Positions 39,478 to 48,013 of a DNA stretch of 64,000 nucleotides are shown here, in pieces; within the stretch, counting starts at the first letter, position 1, and each line of letters starts with the position of its first letter. Origin of the DNA: Cyanobacteriota bacterium (GTDB lineage: Bacteria > Cyanobacteriota > Cyanobacteriia > PCC-6307 > Cyanobiaceae); the NCBI GenBank assembly GCA_026389335.1, contig JAPLIB010000007.1, positions 1-64,000 on the forward strand, given 5' to 3'. The translations under genes and the position numbers were made by a program. The notes below the pieces were generated by a model. It was not told where the DNA came from, did not search any database, and saw nothing but the letters and a program-made list of their open reading frames with translations.

Positions 39478-40811
39478 GTCGGGCCCCTGAAGGCCTCCAG
39501 CAAGGTGGCGCCCACCGGCCCCTGGGCCCGGATCTGGCGGGAACGATCGAACAGCACCGCTCCTACGGCCGGCCCGCCGACCCCGTGGCGTTGCAGATAG
39601 GAGCAGGTGCGTGTCTCGATGCTCAGGGCGATCCTTTGGCTCAAGCGCTCGGCCAGGGCTGGATCGGCCAGGGTCAGCGCCGCCAGGCCCGCCTCCACGG
39701 TGGCGGCGCCATGGAGCTCGGCCAGGGCCTCACCGCTCAGTCCCTCCAGCGCCGCCAGGGCGGTGAGCACCTCAGCGCGGCCATCGGCCAGGTGGTGGTG
39801 GGTGTGGAAGATGCCGCCGGCCAGCTTGATCAGCTTGCCCTGATAGCCAAAGAGCAGCAGCCGCCGCACTCCGCCCCCAGCGGCCGCCACCAGCACCGGA
39901 CCCAGCCAGTTGCCGCACTTGAGCAACAGCGCCGCCGGCAGGCCCAGCCGGGGGGCCAGATCGAGGCCGTTCTCGCCGATCACCAGCACCAGGTCACCGC
40001 CAAAACCAGGATCTGCCAAGCGCTCGGCCAGGGCCGCCAGGGTGCGCTGCAGCTGGTCGGGAGCGGCGCTGGTCTGCACCTCGGCCTGGGCGCCGATCAG
40101 GGCCAGGCCCTCCACCACGCCAAAGGCGGCATTGCTGGTGCGCTCAGCCAGCTGACGGCCCGCCGGCAACACCACCCGCAGCTGCAGCCGTCGTCCGCTG
40201 GGCAGCAGCGGCAGCAGGTTGGCCTCCAGCAGGTCCCAGGCGTACCCGGAGAGGCAGGCGGCCCCGCCGTCGGCGAGCACGCCCACCCCCTCGCCAGCCT
40301 CCAGCACGATTGAGGCTTGCGGGGAGCTTGGATCGACACCGGTCCCGTCCTCCGACTCCAGCCAGCGGGCCAGCACCCACACCACCAGGCCCCGGGTGAG
40401 ATCGAGACCATCGCCCGGGTCACAGCAGGTTTCCCCCAGGGCCCAGCCCTCGTCGAGCCAGGCGGCGGCCCGCACCGGCACCGGCGCAATCCGGGCGGGC
40501 CGCAGCAACTGCAGCGGACATGCCGCCGCGAAAGGCTCCTGCAGCAGCACAGCCAGGGCGGAGCGGGCCGCGGCCGCCAGCCACACCGGCAGGGTGAACC
40601 CGTGGCGCTGCCCCGGAACCGCCGGGTTGGCACGGGTGGGATCGTCGCTCATCGGCTCAGGACGTTGGTGGGCAAGCCCAGTAGGGGCGGGGGCGGGAAG
40701 GCCGTTTTTTATGGTGGAGGATTGCACTGCCGCCGCACGGCAAGGCAAGGGCCCAGTTGCGCCCACCCAGTCACTCAGCCGGGCACCGCTTCGCCCCTCC
40801 ATCCGCCCCAT
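39474..40811 (-). CDS. cbiD: Cobalt-precorrin-5B C1-methyltransferase
   Basis: CbiD acts in the anaerobic route to the corrin ring of cobalamin or pseudocobalamin. The core has FTLPVWLAAAARSALAVLL, GDGLDLTRGLVVWVL, SGYAWDLLEANLLPLLPSGR, RTSNAAFGVVEGLALIG, LLLFGYQGKLIKLAGGIFHT and HHHLADGRAEVLTAL. The frame is 445 aa; about 45 N-terminal residues are non-conserved, so an ATG at ~40652 is a likely alternative start. The TAG stop lies inside the CTAG duplication of MITE copy 2. A cobH gene for the same pathway is at 55.5 kb. Confidence 0.92.
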   Translation of the reverse strand: MGRMEGRSGARLSDWVGATGPLPCRAAAVQSSTIKNGLPAPAPTGLAHQRPEPMSDDPTRANPAVPGQRHGFTLPVWLAAAARSALAVLLQEPFAAACPLQLLRPARIAPVPVRAAAWLDEGWALGETCCDPGDGLDLTRGLVVWVLARWLESEDGTGVDPSSPQASIVLEAGEGVGVLADGGAACLSGYAWDLLEANLLPLLPSGRRLQLRVVLPAGRQLAERTSNAAFGVVEGLALIGAQAEVQTSAAPDQLQRTLAALAERLADPGFGGDLVLVIGENGLDLAPRLGLPAALLLKCGNWLGPVLVAAAGGGVRRLLLFGYQGKLIKLAGGIFHTHHHLADGRAEVLTALAALEGLSGEALAELHGAATVEAGLAALTLADPALAERLSQRIALSIETRTCSYLQRHGVGGPAVGAVLFDRSRQIRAQGPVGATLLEAFRGPT

Positions 40812-40840
40812 CCATCGCCGCGCCCTTCGCCAGCCTTCCC

Positions 40841-41992
40841 ATGCAGGACAAGCTCACTCTGATGATTCCGGGCCCCACCCCCGTGCCGGAAACCGTGCTG
40901 CAGGCGATGGGTCGCCATCCGATCGGCCATCGCAGCGCCGATTTCCAGAAGATCGTCAAGCGCACCACCGAGCAACTGCAGTGGCTGCATCAAACCAGTG
41001 ATGACGTGCTGGTGATCACCGGCAGCGGCACTGCCGCCATGGAGGCGGGCATCATCAACACCTGCAGCCGCGGCGATCGGGTGCTCTGCGGCGACAACGG
41101 CAAGTTCGGCGAACGCTGGGTGAAGGTGGCGAAGGCCTACGGCCTCGACGTGCAGGTGATCAAGGCCGAGTGGGGCCAACCGCTTGATCCGGAGGCGTTC
41201 AAAGCCGCGCTGGAAGCGGACACCGCCAAGGCGATCCGGGCCGTGATCCTCACCCACTCGGAAACCTCCACCGGGGTGATCAACGATCTGCAGACGATCG
41301 CCGCCCACGTGCGCGCCCATGGCACCGCCATCACCATCGCCGACTGCGTCACCAGTCTGGGGGCCTGCGATGTGCCGATGGACGCCTGGGGCCTCGACGT
41401 GATCGGCTCCGGATCCCAGAAGGGCTACATGATGCCGCCAGGCCTGAGCTTTGTGTCGATGAGCGAGCGGGCCTGGGCGGCCTATGAGCGCTCGGACCTG
41501 CCGAAGTTCTATCTGGACCTCGGCAAGTATCGGAAATCGGCCAAGGCCGACAGCAATCCCTTCACGCCGGCGATCAACCTCTACTTCGCCCTCGAGGCCG
41601 CCCTTGAGATGATGCAGAACGAAGGCCTGCCAGCGATCTTCGCCCGCCACGATCGCCATCGCCGCGCCACCCAGGCGGCGATGAAGGCGATCGGCCTGCC
41701 TCTTTATGCCGCCGCCGGCCACGGCAGCCCCTCGATCACCGCGGTGGCCCCGGAAGGCATTGATGCCGAGAGCCTGCGCAAGGAGGTGAAGAACCGCTTC
41801 GACATCCTGCTCGCCGGCGGCCAGGACCATCTCAAGGGCCATGTGTTCCGCATCGGCCATCTGGGCTTCGTCTGCGACCGCGACGTGCTCACCGCCGTGG
41901 CGGCGATTGAAGCGACCCTGCAGGATCTGGGCCTGGGCAAGGTGCCCACCGGTGCCGGCGTGGCCGCCGCCGCTGCGGAATTGAATCGCTGA
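40841..41992 (+). CDS. Class V aminotransferase (alanine/serine-glyoxylate type)
   Basis: A 383-residue PLP enzyme from ATG 40841. MIPGPTPVPETVLQAMGRHP, SGTAAMEAGIINTCSRGD, HSETSTGVINDL, ADCVTSLGACDVPMDAWGLD and the PLP lysine in GSGSQKGYMMPPGLS are typical of alanine/serine--glyoxylate aminotransferases. Cyanobacterial members were once labelled "soluble hydrogenase 42 kDa subunit", but the fold and lysine make it an aminotransferase. A photorespiratory role is plausible; the amino donor is not determinable. Confidence 0.9.
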   Translation: MQDKLTLMIPGPTPVPETVLQAMGRHPIGHRSADFQKIVKRTTEQLQWLHQTSDDVLVITGSGTAAMEAGIINTCSRGDRVLCGDNGKFGERWVKVAKAYGLDVQVIKAEWGQPLDPEAFKAALEADTAKAIRAVILTHSETSTGVINDLQTIAAHVRAHGTAITIADCVTSLGACDVPMDAWGLDVIGSGSQKGYMMPPGLSFVSMSERAWAAYERSDLPKFYLDLGKYRKSAKADSNPFTPAINLYFALEAALEMMQNEGLPAIFARHDRHRRATQAAMKAIGLPLYAAAGHGSPSITAVAPEGIDAESLRKEVKNRFDILLAGGQDHLKGHVFRIGHLGFVCDRDVLTAVAAIEATLQDLGLGKVPTGAGVAAAAAELNR

Positions 41993-42052
41993 GGGGGGGA
42001 TGGCAGGCCGGCGCAGGCGACTTAAGGTTCACTGCGAACATTTCTTCGATCC

Positions 42053-42505
42053 ATGCGCCGCCCCCTGCTTGCCCTGACCTGTCTGCTGGCCCTGGCCAGC
42101 GTCGGCTGCCAGAAACAAACCATCGCCGAGCGCGAACAGAAGACCGAAAGCCAGATCTGCAGCCAGCTGAGCAACGTCGGCAAAGCGCTGGAGCAAGTGG
42201 CGGCCCTCACCCCCACCTCCACCGTTGGCGACGCAACCGCCGCCGACAAGGCCCTGGCCACAGCCCTCTCCTCCCTGGAAACCTCCAAGCAGAAGCTGGA
42301 GCAACTGCGGCTGCAGAACTTCAACACCCAGCTGAAGGCGTTCAAGGCCGAGGTGGCCAAGGTGGCCAGCGACAAGAAGCAAACGCTGGAGCAGGCGGCC
42401 GTGGAACTCAAGGCCAAGGCCCAGCCTGTGATTCTCGCCCGTCGCCAGCTCTCCGCCGCCGTGAAGTGTGTGGAACCTGCCGCCCCGAACCCCGCCAAGC
42501 CCTGA
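42053..42505 (+). CDS. Small lipoprotein, coiled coil
   Basis: A 150-residue protein with a clear lipoprotein signal (RRPLLALTCLLALASVGCQK; Cys20 would be lipidated). The mature part is helical with charged heptad-like stretches (ALSSLETSKQKLEQLRLQNF, LKAFKAEVAKVASDKKQTLE). It contains two further cysteines (SQICSQL and VKCVEP) that could form a disulphide. No named domain is recognised. It follows the aminotransferase on the same strand by 60 bp. Confidence 0.75.
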   Translation: MRRPLLALTCLLALASVGCQKQTIAEREQKTESQICSQLSNVGKALEQVAALTPTSTVGDATAADKALATALSSLETSKQKLEQLRLQNFNTQLKAFKAEVAKVASDKKQTLEQAAVELKAKAQPVILARRQLSAAVKCVEPAAPNPAKP

Positions 42506-42586
42506 CGGCGAAGCCGCCACGCCCTGGCCCCTAGTCAGCGGATCCCCCGATCCGCCCGGGACCAGGGCGTGGTAAATTACAAAGAT

Positions 42587-42658
42587 GCGGATGTAATTCA
42601 GTGGTAGAATGTCAGCTTCCCAAGCTGAACGTCGCCGGTTCGAGCCCGGTCATCCGCT
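42587..42658 (+). tRNA. tRNA-Gly (anticodon CCC)
   Basis: A 72-nt cloverleaf. The acceptor stem is GCGGATG / CATCCGC, D stem ATTC / GAAT, and anticodon stem TCAGC / GCTGA with loop TTCCCAA giving anticodon CCC (42619-42621). The T arm is GCCGG-TTCGAGC-CCGGT, and the discriminator is T. The CCA end is not encoded. A -10-like TAAATT lies 9 bp upstream. Confidence 0.95.
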
Positions 42659-42944
42659 TGTTGATCCAGGGGCATCAGAAAGGCCACTTCATGGTGATTG
42701 GCCACGGTGCGCTCGCTGGATAAAGAGCAACCACCACGTCTGATCCGGAATTTGTGAATCATTCCGTGCTTGCCGCATGGCCGGATGCCAGCGGCATCTG
42801 GAGGCCCTGCCACTGATCGAGCCGGGTCTCTCATGGGATTCAGGGCTGCAGGCCCCCATCCCCTTTTCTTGCCTCTGGTTGGTGGCGAGGCTGGCCTCTT
42901 CCCCGATTGCCAGCCAGCCGCAAGGTTGTCAAAAAGCCGTGGGC

Positions 42945-43190
42945 TCAACTGCGGGGCTTGATCAATTGCAGCACCTGGAGCCCCACCCCACCGGCACGAC
43001 GCTCACAATCGAGGGTCTCGAGAATCAAGCGGGCTGACTGCTCAACGTTGCCATCGCGGGCGGCATTGGCGGCCTGGGCCGCCAGACGCGCCGCCTGATC
43101 CAGCCAATGCTGGCGAGTTTCCGCCAGGCCAGGGGCTGGAATTACGGGCCGACTGAGGGAAGGACTGGCTGGAAACCGGGTGGCGATCAT
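42945..43190 (-). CDS. Small helical protein of unknown function, 81 aa
   Basis: From ATG 43190 (a TTG at 43214 is also in frame). The sequence ETRQHWLDQAARLAAQAANA, ARDGNVEQSARLILETLDCE and RRAGGVGLQVLQLIKPR forms two amphipathic helices with a conserved-looking end. This is a typical picocyanobacterial small soluble protein; function unknown. It is convergent with the tRNA-Gly. Confidence 0.6.
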   Translation of the reverse strand: MIATRFPASPSLSRPVIPAPGLAETRQHWLDQAARLAAQAANAARDGNVEQSARLILETLDCERRAGGVGLQVLQLIKPRS

Positions 43191-43523
43191 GGAGGAAAGA
43201 TCTCTCCTGTTCAAGGGAAAGACTGGTGAGAAGAAGGGAACGGATTCGGAGTTGTGTCGAAGGCCCCCCAGGGCCTGGCCAACCGAACGGGCACTCGAAC
43301 ATCCCCGATACTGGGGTGTTGTCGCCTTCGCGGGTGGTGACTGTCGATGATTCCGGTAGGTGGCCTCAGGCAGCCAAACCGGACTTCGTTGACGCCAATC
43401 CTATGAAATCAAGGAACAAATGCAAGATCCAACGCCGAAAATGGCAGGAGTTGTGATCAAACGCCGATGGGTGGGCGCTGCCTGCTCACGGATCACTGGA
43501 TTTCTCCCTTTCCCCGGGCGGTC
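43191..43523. other. Intergenic region with one small hairpin
   Basis: About 330 bp with no supported gene. AACATCCCC (43298-43306) pairs imperfectly with GGGGTGTT (43313-43320) around a 6-nt loop; there is no T-run. GTGATC (43455) and GATCAC (43492) form a further widely spaced inverted repeat. Confidence 0.4.
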
Positions 43524-43814
43524 TCAGGTGCCAGGCTCCTCCAGATTTCCCCCCAATGCGGCAATCTGATGGCGTAGATCCTCGGAGCGATGGGTATCGC
43601 CCTGGGTCAGAGCTAAAGCCAGGGCGAACTCCAACTTTTCAAGTTGATGATCCCCTTCCACCTGGGGGCCGCCCTGCAGATGGCAGCGGTAGCCGGGTTG
43701 GGAGAGGGAGGAGCCGGCGGCACCGCTGCCGGCGGCGCTACCGCCGTGGCCCTGGGAGCCCTGTCCCTGGGCGTGGGTGGACGATCCGACAGGGTGGGAT
43801 GAGGGGTAAGTCAT
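43524..43814 (-). CDS. Small protein of unknown function, 96 aa
   Basis: The N-terminal half is Gly/Ser/His-rich and probably disordered. The C-terminal half (QLEKLEFALALALTQGDTHR, SEDLRHQIAALGGNLEEPG) forms an amphipathic helix pair typical of a small conserved family. No function is recognised. It is transcribed in the same direction as the gene at 43874. Confidence 0.6.
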   Translation of the reverse strand: MTYPSSHPVGSSTHAQGQGSQGHGGSAAGSGAAGSSLSQPGYRCHLQGGPQVEGDHQLEKLEFALALALTQGDTHRSEDLRHQIAALGGNLEEPGT

Positions 43815-43873
43815 GGATCACTTTCTTTCTATTTTGGCACTGCTGACCCAAAAGGTGATATCGGGTGACCGCC

Positions 43874-44176
43874 TCAAGCCGCATCCAGGAACACTTCCTC
43901 CGGTGCAATCTTTGCCTGGTCGGGTCGCGGCTCAAGGTGCTGGCTCTGGGGGGTGGCTTCAGCCGTCAGCAGCAGACGGCAGTCCTGAAGGAGGCGCTCC
44001 ACCTTGCCCAGACTTTCAAGCTCGGCAGGGTCCGCCTGCGCGCTGCTGGCCAGCTGCAGCTCCATCGTCGCCAGGCGCTGTTCCAGCTGCACCAGCCGCT
44101 GCGAGAGCGCATGGATGGTTTCGGCGAGATCCTCGGCACTGCGACTGATCCGAAACGACACCGATGGGGCGGCCAT
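43874..44176 (-). CDS. Small coiled-coil protein, 100 aa
   Basis: From ATG 44176 (a frame to 44209 exists): SVSFRISRSAEDLAETIHAL, then SQRLVQLEQRLATMELQLAS, a strong coiled coil, and a polar tail. Similar short coiled-coil proteins are common beside unrelated genes in picocyanobacteria. No function is known. It is divergent from the AbrB-like membrane gene with about 105 bp between starts. Confidence 0.6.
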   Translation of the reverse strand: MAAPSVSFRISRSAEDLAETIHALSQRLVQLEQRLATMELQLASSAQADPAELESLGKVERLLQDCRLLLTAEATPQSQHLEPRPDQAKIAPEEVFLDAA

Positions 44177-44282
44177 GGAAGCAAGCGCTGGTTGGCCGAA
44201 TGACAGCACAGAAACCAGTCAGCCTCAAGCCTGAACCAGGACGACGCAGACTGAGCCCGTTCCACGGTGCCCCTTCCGCCGC

Positions 44283-44804
44283 ATGTCGTCTCCCTGGAAC
44301 CTGGTGCTCTACGGCCTCGCCGGCCTGATCGGTGGCCTGGCGGCCCTGCGCACCGGCATTCCAGCCGCTCCCCTGGCGGGTTCCCTGCTGGCGGCAGGCC
44401 TGGTGAGCATGAGCGGTCGGCTCGAGGTGGCCCAGTGGCCCAGCGGCACCCGCACCGTGCTCGAAATCGCGATCGGCAGCGTGATCGGCACGGCCCTCAC
44501 GGCCACCGCCCTCAGCGAACTGCGCCAGCTCTGGCGTCCCGCCCTGCTGATCACCGTCAGCCTGGTGGCCACGGGGCTGGTGGTGGGCCTGTGGTCCAGC
44601 CGGCTCCTGCACATCGACCCGGTGGTCGCCCTGCTCGGAGCGGCGCCTGGGGGGATCAGCGGCATGAGTCTGGTGGGGGCCGAATTCGGGGTGGGAGCCG
44701 CCGTGGCCGCCCTCCATGCCGTCCGCCTGATCACGGTGCTGGTGGTGCTGCCCCTGGTGGTGAAACTGGTGATCCCGCTGACGGGCAGTCCCCCGGGCAA
44801 CTGA
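44283..44804 (+). CDS. AbrB-duplication-family membrane protein
   Basis: A 173-residue integral membrane protein with five to six helices. It contains FLAGLIGGLAALRTGIPAAP-type start (GLAGLIGGLAALRTGIPAAP), LEIAIGSVIGTALTATAL and the family signature LLGAAPGGISGMSLVGAEFG near the end. This matches the PF05145 family, formerly mis-annotated as AbrB regulators or ammonia monooxygenase. Full members carry two such repeats (~350 aa); this one has a single repeat. The transported or sensed substrate is not known. Confidence 0.8.
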   Translation: MSSPWNLVLYGLAGLIGGLAALRTGIPAAPLAGSLLAAGLVSMSGRLEVAQWPSGTRTVLEIAIGSVIGTALTATALSELRQLWRPALLITVSLVATGLVVGLWSSRLLHIDPVVALLGAAPGGISGMSLVGAEFGVGAAVAALHAVRLITVLVVLPLVVKLVIPLTGSPPGN

Positions 44805-44900
44805 GCGCGGCGTCACCTGGGCCCTGGCCCGCCTGGACAGATCGACGCAGGCCGATAGGTTGGGCGCCGCTTCCAGGGATTGCTCCCTTCATCCAGATCC

Positions 44901-45344
44901 ATGGCCGCTCGCCTGCATTGGTTGTCCCGTCGCTTCAGCGCCAGGGTGGCGATCACACCGCTGATCGCTGCTTTTCTGGGCCTTGGCGCTGCCCTCAGCC
45001 CGGCCGAGGCGGCCACCACCAGCGAAAGCCCCGGGGCCAAGGGCGCCCAGGTGTATTGCTTCATGAGAGCCAACGGCAACAACCATGAGGTGAGCTGGAC
45101 GGCGGCCTACGCCTTGATCAAGCGCCAGTCGGCCAGCATGTTTCGCACCTCCCCCGAACATGCGGCGGTGATGATCACGGAAGCGGTGGTTCAGAACCCG
45201 ACCACCTTCCCCGATTGCGGCCGTTATCTGGGCGATCTGTACAACCGCCGCGTCCAGGCCACGGAGGCGTCAGCCCCTGCGGTCAGCGGTGGTGGTAATG
45301 CTGGCACTGGTGTTCAGACACGCAGTGATCGCTTCGGCAACTGA
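44901..45344 (+). CDS. Exported protein of unknown function, 147 aa
   Basis: From ATG 44901: a signal peptide (RVAITPLIAAFLGLGAALSP, cleavage likely after AEA), then a short mature protein with GAQVYCFMRANGNNHEVSWT, AAYALIKRQSASMFRTSPEH, AAVMITEAVVQNPTTFPDCG and RYLGDLY. Two cysteines may pair. The pattern suggests a small cyanobacterial periplasmic/lumenal family; no function is known. Its 3' end overlaps the frame of the following lipoprotein gene. Confidence 0.7.
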   Translation: MAARLHWLSRRFSARVAITPLIAAFLGLGAALSPAEAATTSESPGAKGAQVYCFMRANGNNHEVSWTAAYALIKRQSASMFRTSPEHAAVMITEAVVQNPTTFPDCGRYLGDLYNRRVQATEASAPAVSGGGNAGTGVQTRSDRFGN

Positions 45345-45744
45345 TTCCCGCCCACCAGAGGCCCGCCGAACAGGGGCCTGCCGCTGGCCCAGGCGTGACC
45401 GCCGTGGGGTCAGCACGGCCGGCCTGCTGCTGGCTCTGCTGGTGGGTTGCGCCGAGGAGCCGTTGCCCCAGCGGCGACTCACCGTTGATGACTGCCTGCG
45501 GCACGTGGACGTTGATCAGATCAAGGAGGTGATCCAGCGCTGCGATGAGGTGGTACGGAGCTTCCCGCGGGAGCCCCAGCCCCTCAACGAACGCTTTCTG
45601 CTGCATTCCCTCGCGGGCGACGATGCCGCCGCCTGCCGCGACATCGCCAAGGCCACGGAATTGGCGCGCAAGGTGCCTCAGAACAAGCTGGATCGCCTGC
45701 TGCGCAATGACCTGAAACTGCGCGCCGCCAGTTGCCGCGACTGA
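45298..45744 (+). CDS. Putative lipoprotein of unknown function
   Basis: The recognisable part is a lipobox-like LLLALLVGCAEEP followed by RRLTVDDCLRHVDVDQIKEV, IQRCDEVVRSFPREPQPLNE and DDAAACRDIAKATELARKVP, a helical domain with several cysteines. The start is uncertain: the ATG at 45298 would overlap the previous gene by about 47 bp and give a long leader before the lipobox. No better ATG is in frame, so a non-ATG start is possible. Confidence 0.55.
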   Translation: MLALVFRHAVIASATDSRPPEARRTGACRWPRRDRRGVSTAGLLLALLVGCAEEPLPQRRLTVDDCLRHVDVDQIKEVIQRCDEVVRSFPREPQPLNERFLLHSLAGDDAAACRDIAKATELARKVPQNKLDRLLRNDLKLRAASCRD

Positions 45745-45769
45745 GGCGCCAACGGGCGGCGATCGCCCT

Positions 45770-47404
45770 TCACCAACGCTCCAGCAGCTGACGCACCAGC
45801 GCCGGCAACGCCTGGCGTTCCCAGTGCTGCTGGCGGCTTTGCAGCACCAGAGAGATCCGTTCCGCCTTGCTGGCGATCAGGCCATCGACCAGTTGATCGG
45901 CCACCCCCAGTTGCAACCAGTGGCTGGTCAGCGGTCCGCGCATGCCGATGCGATGGCAACGATCCTCCGCCTGCTCCGCATCGCCCGGGGTCCAGGGGCG
46001 CTCGATCAGCACCACATGGCCGGCTCGATGCAGGGTGAATCCGAGCCCGCCGGTGCCGAAGGTGGCTATCAACAGGGAACGACGGCCGGCCTGAAAGCGA
46101 TCAACCAGAGCCTGACGCTGGCGCGGGGGAACGGCACCCGTGAGCAGCACCGCCGCCTGATCGCCCCCGCAGCGCTGATGCAGGGTCTGGGCGCTGGCCA
46201 CAAAGGCGGTGAACACCACCACCGATTCGCCGTCCGCGAGCAACTGGCGGACCAGTTCGGTCGCGGCAGGCAGCTTGTAATGCGAACCGATCTGGCGCAG
46301 GGCAGTGAACACCGCCAGCGCCTCCGCATCCCGCCGCACCTGGCCGAGGGCGGCCCGGTGCCGGTAATCGTCGACCCGAGCCTCAAGGCGATGTTCAAAT
46401 CCCCGGGCGGCCGCAGCATCCAGAGTCACTGCCAGATCCAGGCGGCGCTTGGGGGGCAGATCAAGACACTGCTGCTTGCGCCGATGCAGCAGCAGGGGGC
46501 GCATCAGCCGCTGCAGTTCCTCCAGCTGGCTGGCCCCCTGGGCCTGCCAGAGACGACGACCGCCCTGTTCGCGCCAATGGCCCTGGCAGTAGCGCTCTTC
46601 AAACGCCCGTTGATCGCTCCCGAGGGGATGGCCGATCGCCGCCAGCAAAGGGAACAGCTGGGAGGGGCGGCCATTCTTCATCGGGGTGCCGCTCAGCAGC
46701 CAGATGGCCCGCAACCGGGGATGACGGGCCAGGCGCAGGAAGCCCTGGGTGCGGGCGGATCGGAACGTCTGGGCGAAGTGGGCCTCATCCACGAGCAGCA
46801 CGCAGCCCGCCTCGGGCAGCTCCGGCGGCAACCGCGCCCAGCTGTGCAACTCCAGCACCAGCCCCAGGCTCGCGGCCTCCTGGCGCCAGTGATGATGCAG
46901 CCCCGCCGGGGCCAGCACCACCAGGCGGCAATCGGCCAGGCGTACCATCGCCCGGGCCGCGGCCAACGCCGAGAGGGTCTTGCCCAGGCCCATGGCATCG
47001 GCCAGCAGGGCACCGCGACGGGCCAGCAACCAGCGGGCCGCCGCCCGCTGGTGGGCAAACAGCAGGCGACCATCAACCAAGGGCTGGTCGAGGGCGGCGG
47101 CGGCCACCAACTGGCGATGGGGCGGCAAGGGCGGCAGGGGCTGGCGCAACCAGAGCAGCCACTGGGCCAGTTCGGCGGTGATGGGGAAGCGACCGGCCAG
47201 GGCCTGCTCGAGCAGGGCGGCGGCCTCCAGCGGGAACTCCCAGCACTGGCGGCGGGCCAACCAACGCCCAGCAGGGCGAATCCGGCGCAGCTGGGCCTGG
47301 GTGACCTGATCGAAAGGGCAGGCCACCTCAATCAGGCCAGTGGGGCCGAGCCGCATCTGCACCGGGGGTTCGGCCAAAGCGCCAAAGTGCAATCCACGAC
47401 ACAT
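45770..47404 (-). CDS. SNF2-family DEAD/DEAH helicase-like protein
   Basis: From ATG 47404, 544 aa. An N-terminal ~120-residue region is followed by a SNF2 ATPase core. Motifs are FAHQRAAARWLLAR (Q-like), ADAMGLGKTLSALAAARAM (I), LVVLAPAGLHHHWRQEA (Ia), VLLVDEAHFAQ (II), LLSGTPMKN (III), VVVFTAFVASA (IV), FGTGGLGFTLHRAGHVVLIE (V) and QAEDRCHRIGM (VI). The layout is close to SMARCAL1-like annealing helicases. It lacks obvious nuclease or chromatin-type accessory domains. It is divergent from the HNH gene with a 48-bp gap. Confidence 0.85.
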   Translation of the reverse strand: MCRGLHFGALAEPPVQMRLGPTGLIEVACPFDQVTQAQLRRIRPAGRWLARRQCWEFPLEAAALLEQALAGRFPITAELAQWLLWLRQPLPPLPPHRQLVAAAALDQPLVDGRLLFAHQRAAARWLLARRGALLADAMGLGKTLSALAAARAMVRLADCRLVVLAPAGLHHHWRQEAASLGLVLELHSWARLPPELPEAGCVLLVDEAHFAQTFRSARTQGFLRLARHPRLRAIWLLSGTPMKNGRPSQLFPLLAAIGHPLGSDQRAFEERYCQGHWREQGGRRLWQAQGASQLEELQRLMRPLLLHRRKQQCLDLPPKRRLDLAVTLDAAAARGFEHRLEARVDDYRHRAALGQVRRDAEALAVFTALRQIGSHYKLPAATELVRQLLADGESVVVFTAFVASAQTLHQRCGGDQAAVLLTGAVPPRQRQALVDRFQAGRRSLLIATFGTGGLGFTLHRAGHVVLIERPWTPGDAEQAEDRCHRIGMRGPLTSHWLQLGVADQLVDGLIASKAERISLVLQSRQQHWERQALPALVRQLLERW

Positions 47405-47452
47405 TGACAGCCGTGGCGTCGGCGGCAAACTTCCGCCAACCGAGGCGCTTCG

Positions 47453-48013
47453 ATGCAGGCCAGGGATGGAGTGTTCCTTGAGGATCTCTGCCCCAAGTTG
47501 CGCGTGCGGCGATGGCGGCAGTCGCTGCACCTGGTGACCGGTCATTGCTGCCTGTATTGCGGTGAGCGCTCCGAATCGATCGACCACGTGCTGCCCCTGA
47601 GCCGTGGCGGCCAGAGCCTCACCGAGAACTGTGTGCCGGCCTGCCTGGGCTGTAATGGCCGCAAGGGGGACAGCGATGCCTTCAGCTGGTATCGCCGCCA
47701 GAGCTTCTACGACCCGCGGCGGGCCATGGCTCTGCGGGCCTGGACCGACGGCGACATGCGGCTGGCGACGCGCCTGCTGCAATGGACCAAACCGGAGCAG
47801 CAGGCCTCAACCGTGGGCTCGGCCGCTGTGGGCGCAGCAGTGGGTGCAGCAGTGGGCGCCGCTATGGGCGCAGCAGTGGGATCCGCTGGTGGCGCCGCCT
47901 TGGCCTCGCCACCGCCGGCCACCAAGCCCCAGGCCACCCAGGCGCCCACGGCCCCGACTCACCAGACTCGACAGGCAGCCACGCCGTTGTGGCGCTGGCA
48001 GATGGCTTCCTGA
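47453..48013 (+). CDS. HNH endonuclease with glycine-zipper tail
   Basis: A 186-residue protein. The HNH/zinc domain lies at about residues 30-80: HCCLYCGERSESIDHVLPLS, then RGGQSLTENCVPACLGCNGR, with two CxxC pairs and the catalytic histidine. Beyond residue ~115 comes an Ala/Gly/Val repeat (VGAAVGAAVGAAMGAAVGSA) encoded by imperfect 12-bp DNA repeats, then a Pro/Thr-rich end. The repeat looks like a glycine zipper and could bind membranes or oligomerise. Its 3' end overlaps the opposing small gene by 55 bp. Confidence 0.8.
   Translation: MQARDGVFLEDLCPKLRVRRWRQSLHLVTGHCCLYCGERSESIDHVLPLSRGGQSLTENCVPACLGCNGRKGDSDAFSWYRRQSFYDPRRAMALRAWTDGDMRLATRLLQWTKPEQQASTVGSAAVGAAVGAAVGAAMGAAVGSAGGAALASPPPATKPQATQAPTAPTHQTRQAATPLWRWQMAS

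Noticed and set aside
40841-41992. Soluble hydrogenase subunit (old annotation)
   Set aside because: The protein has the fold motifs and PLP lysine of a class V aminotransferase and no metal-cluster ligands of hydrogenases.
42587-43214. tRNA-Gly as an integration site with an island behind it
   Set aside because: No repeat of the tRNA 3' end was seen downstream and no integrase gene follows; the small genes behind it look like ordinary picocyanobacterial genes.
47812-47900. Repeats in the HNH gene tail as a minisatellite or CRISPR-like array
   Set aside because: The units are imperfect, contiguous and in frame, and encode a Gly/Ala/Val-rich tail; there are no spacers.
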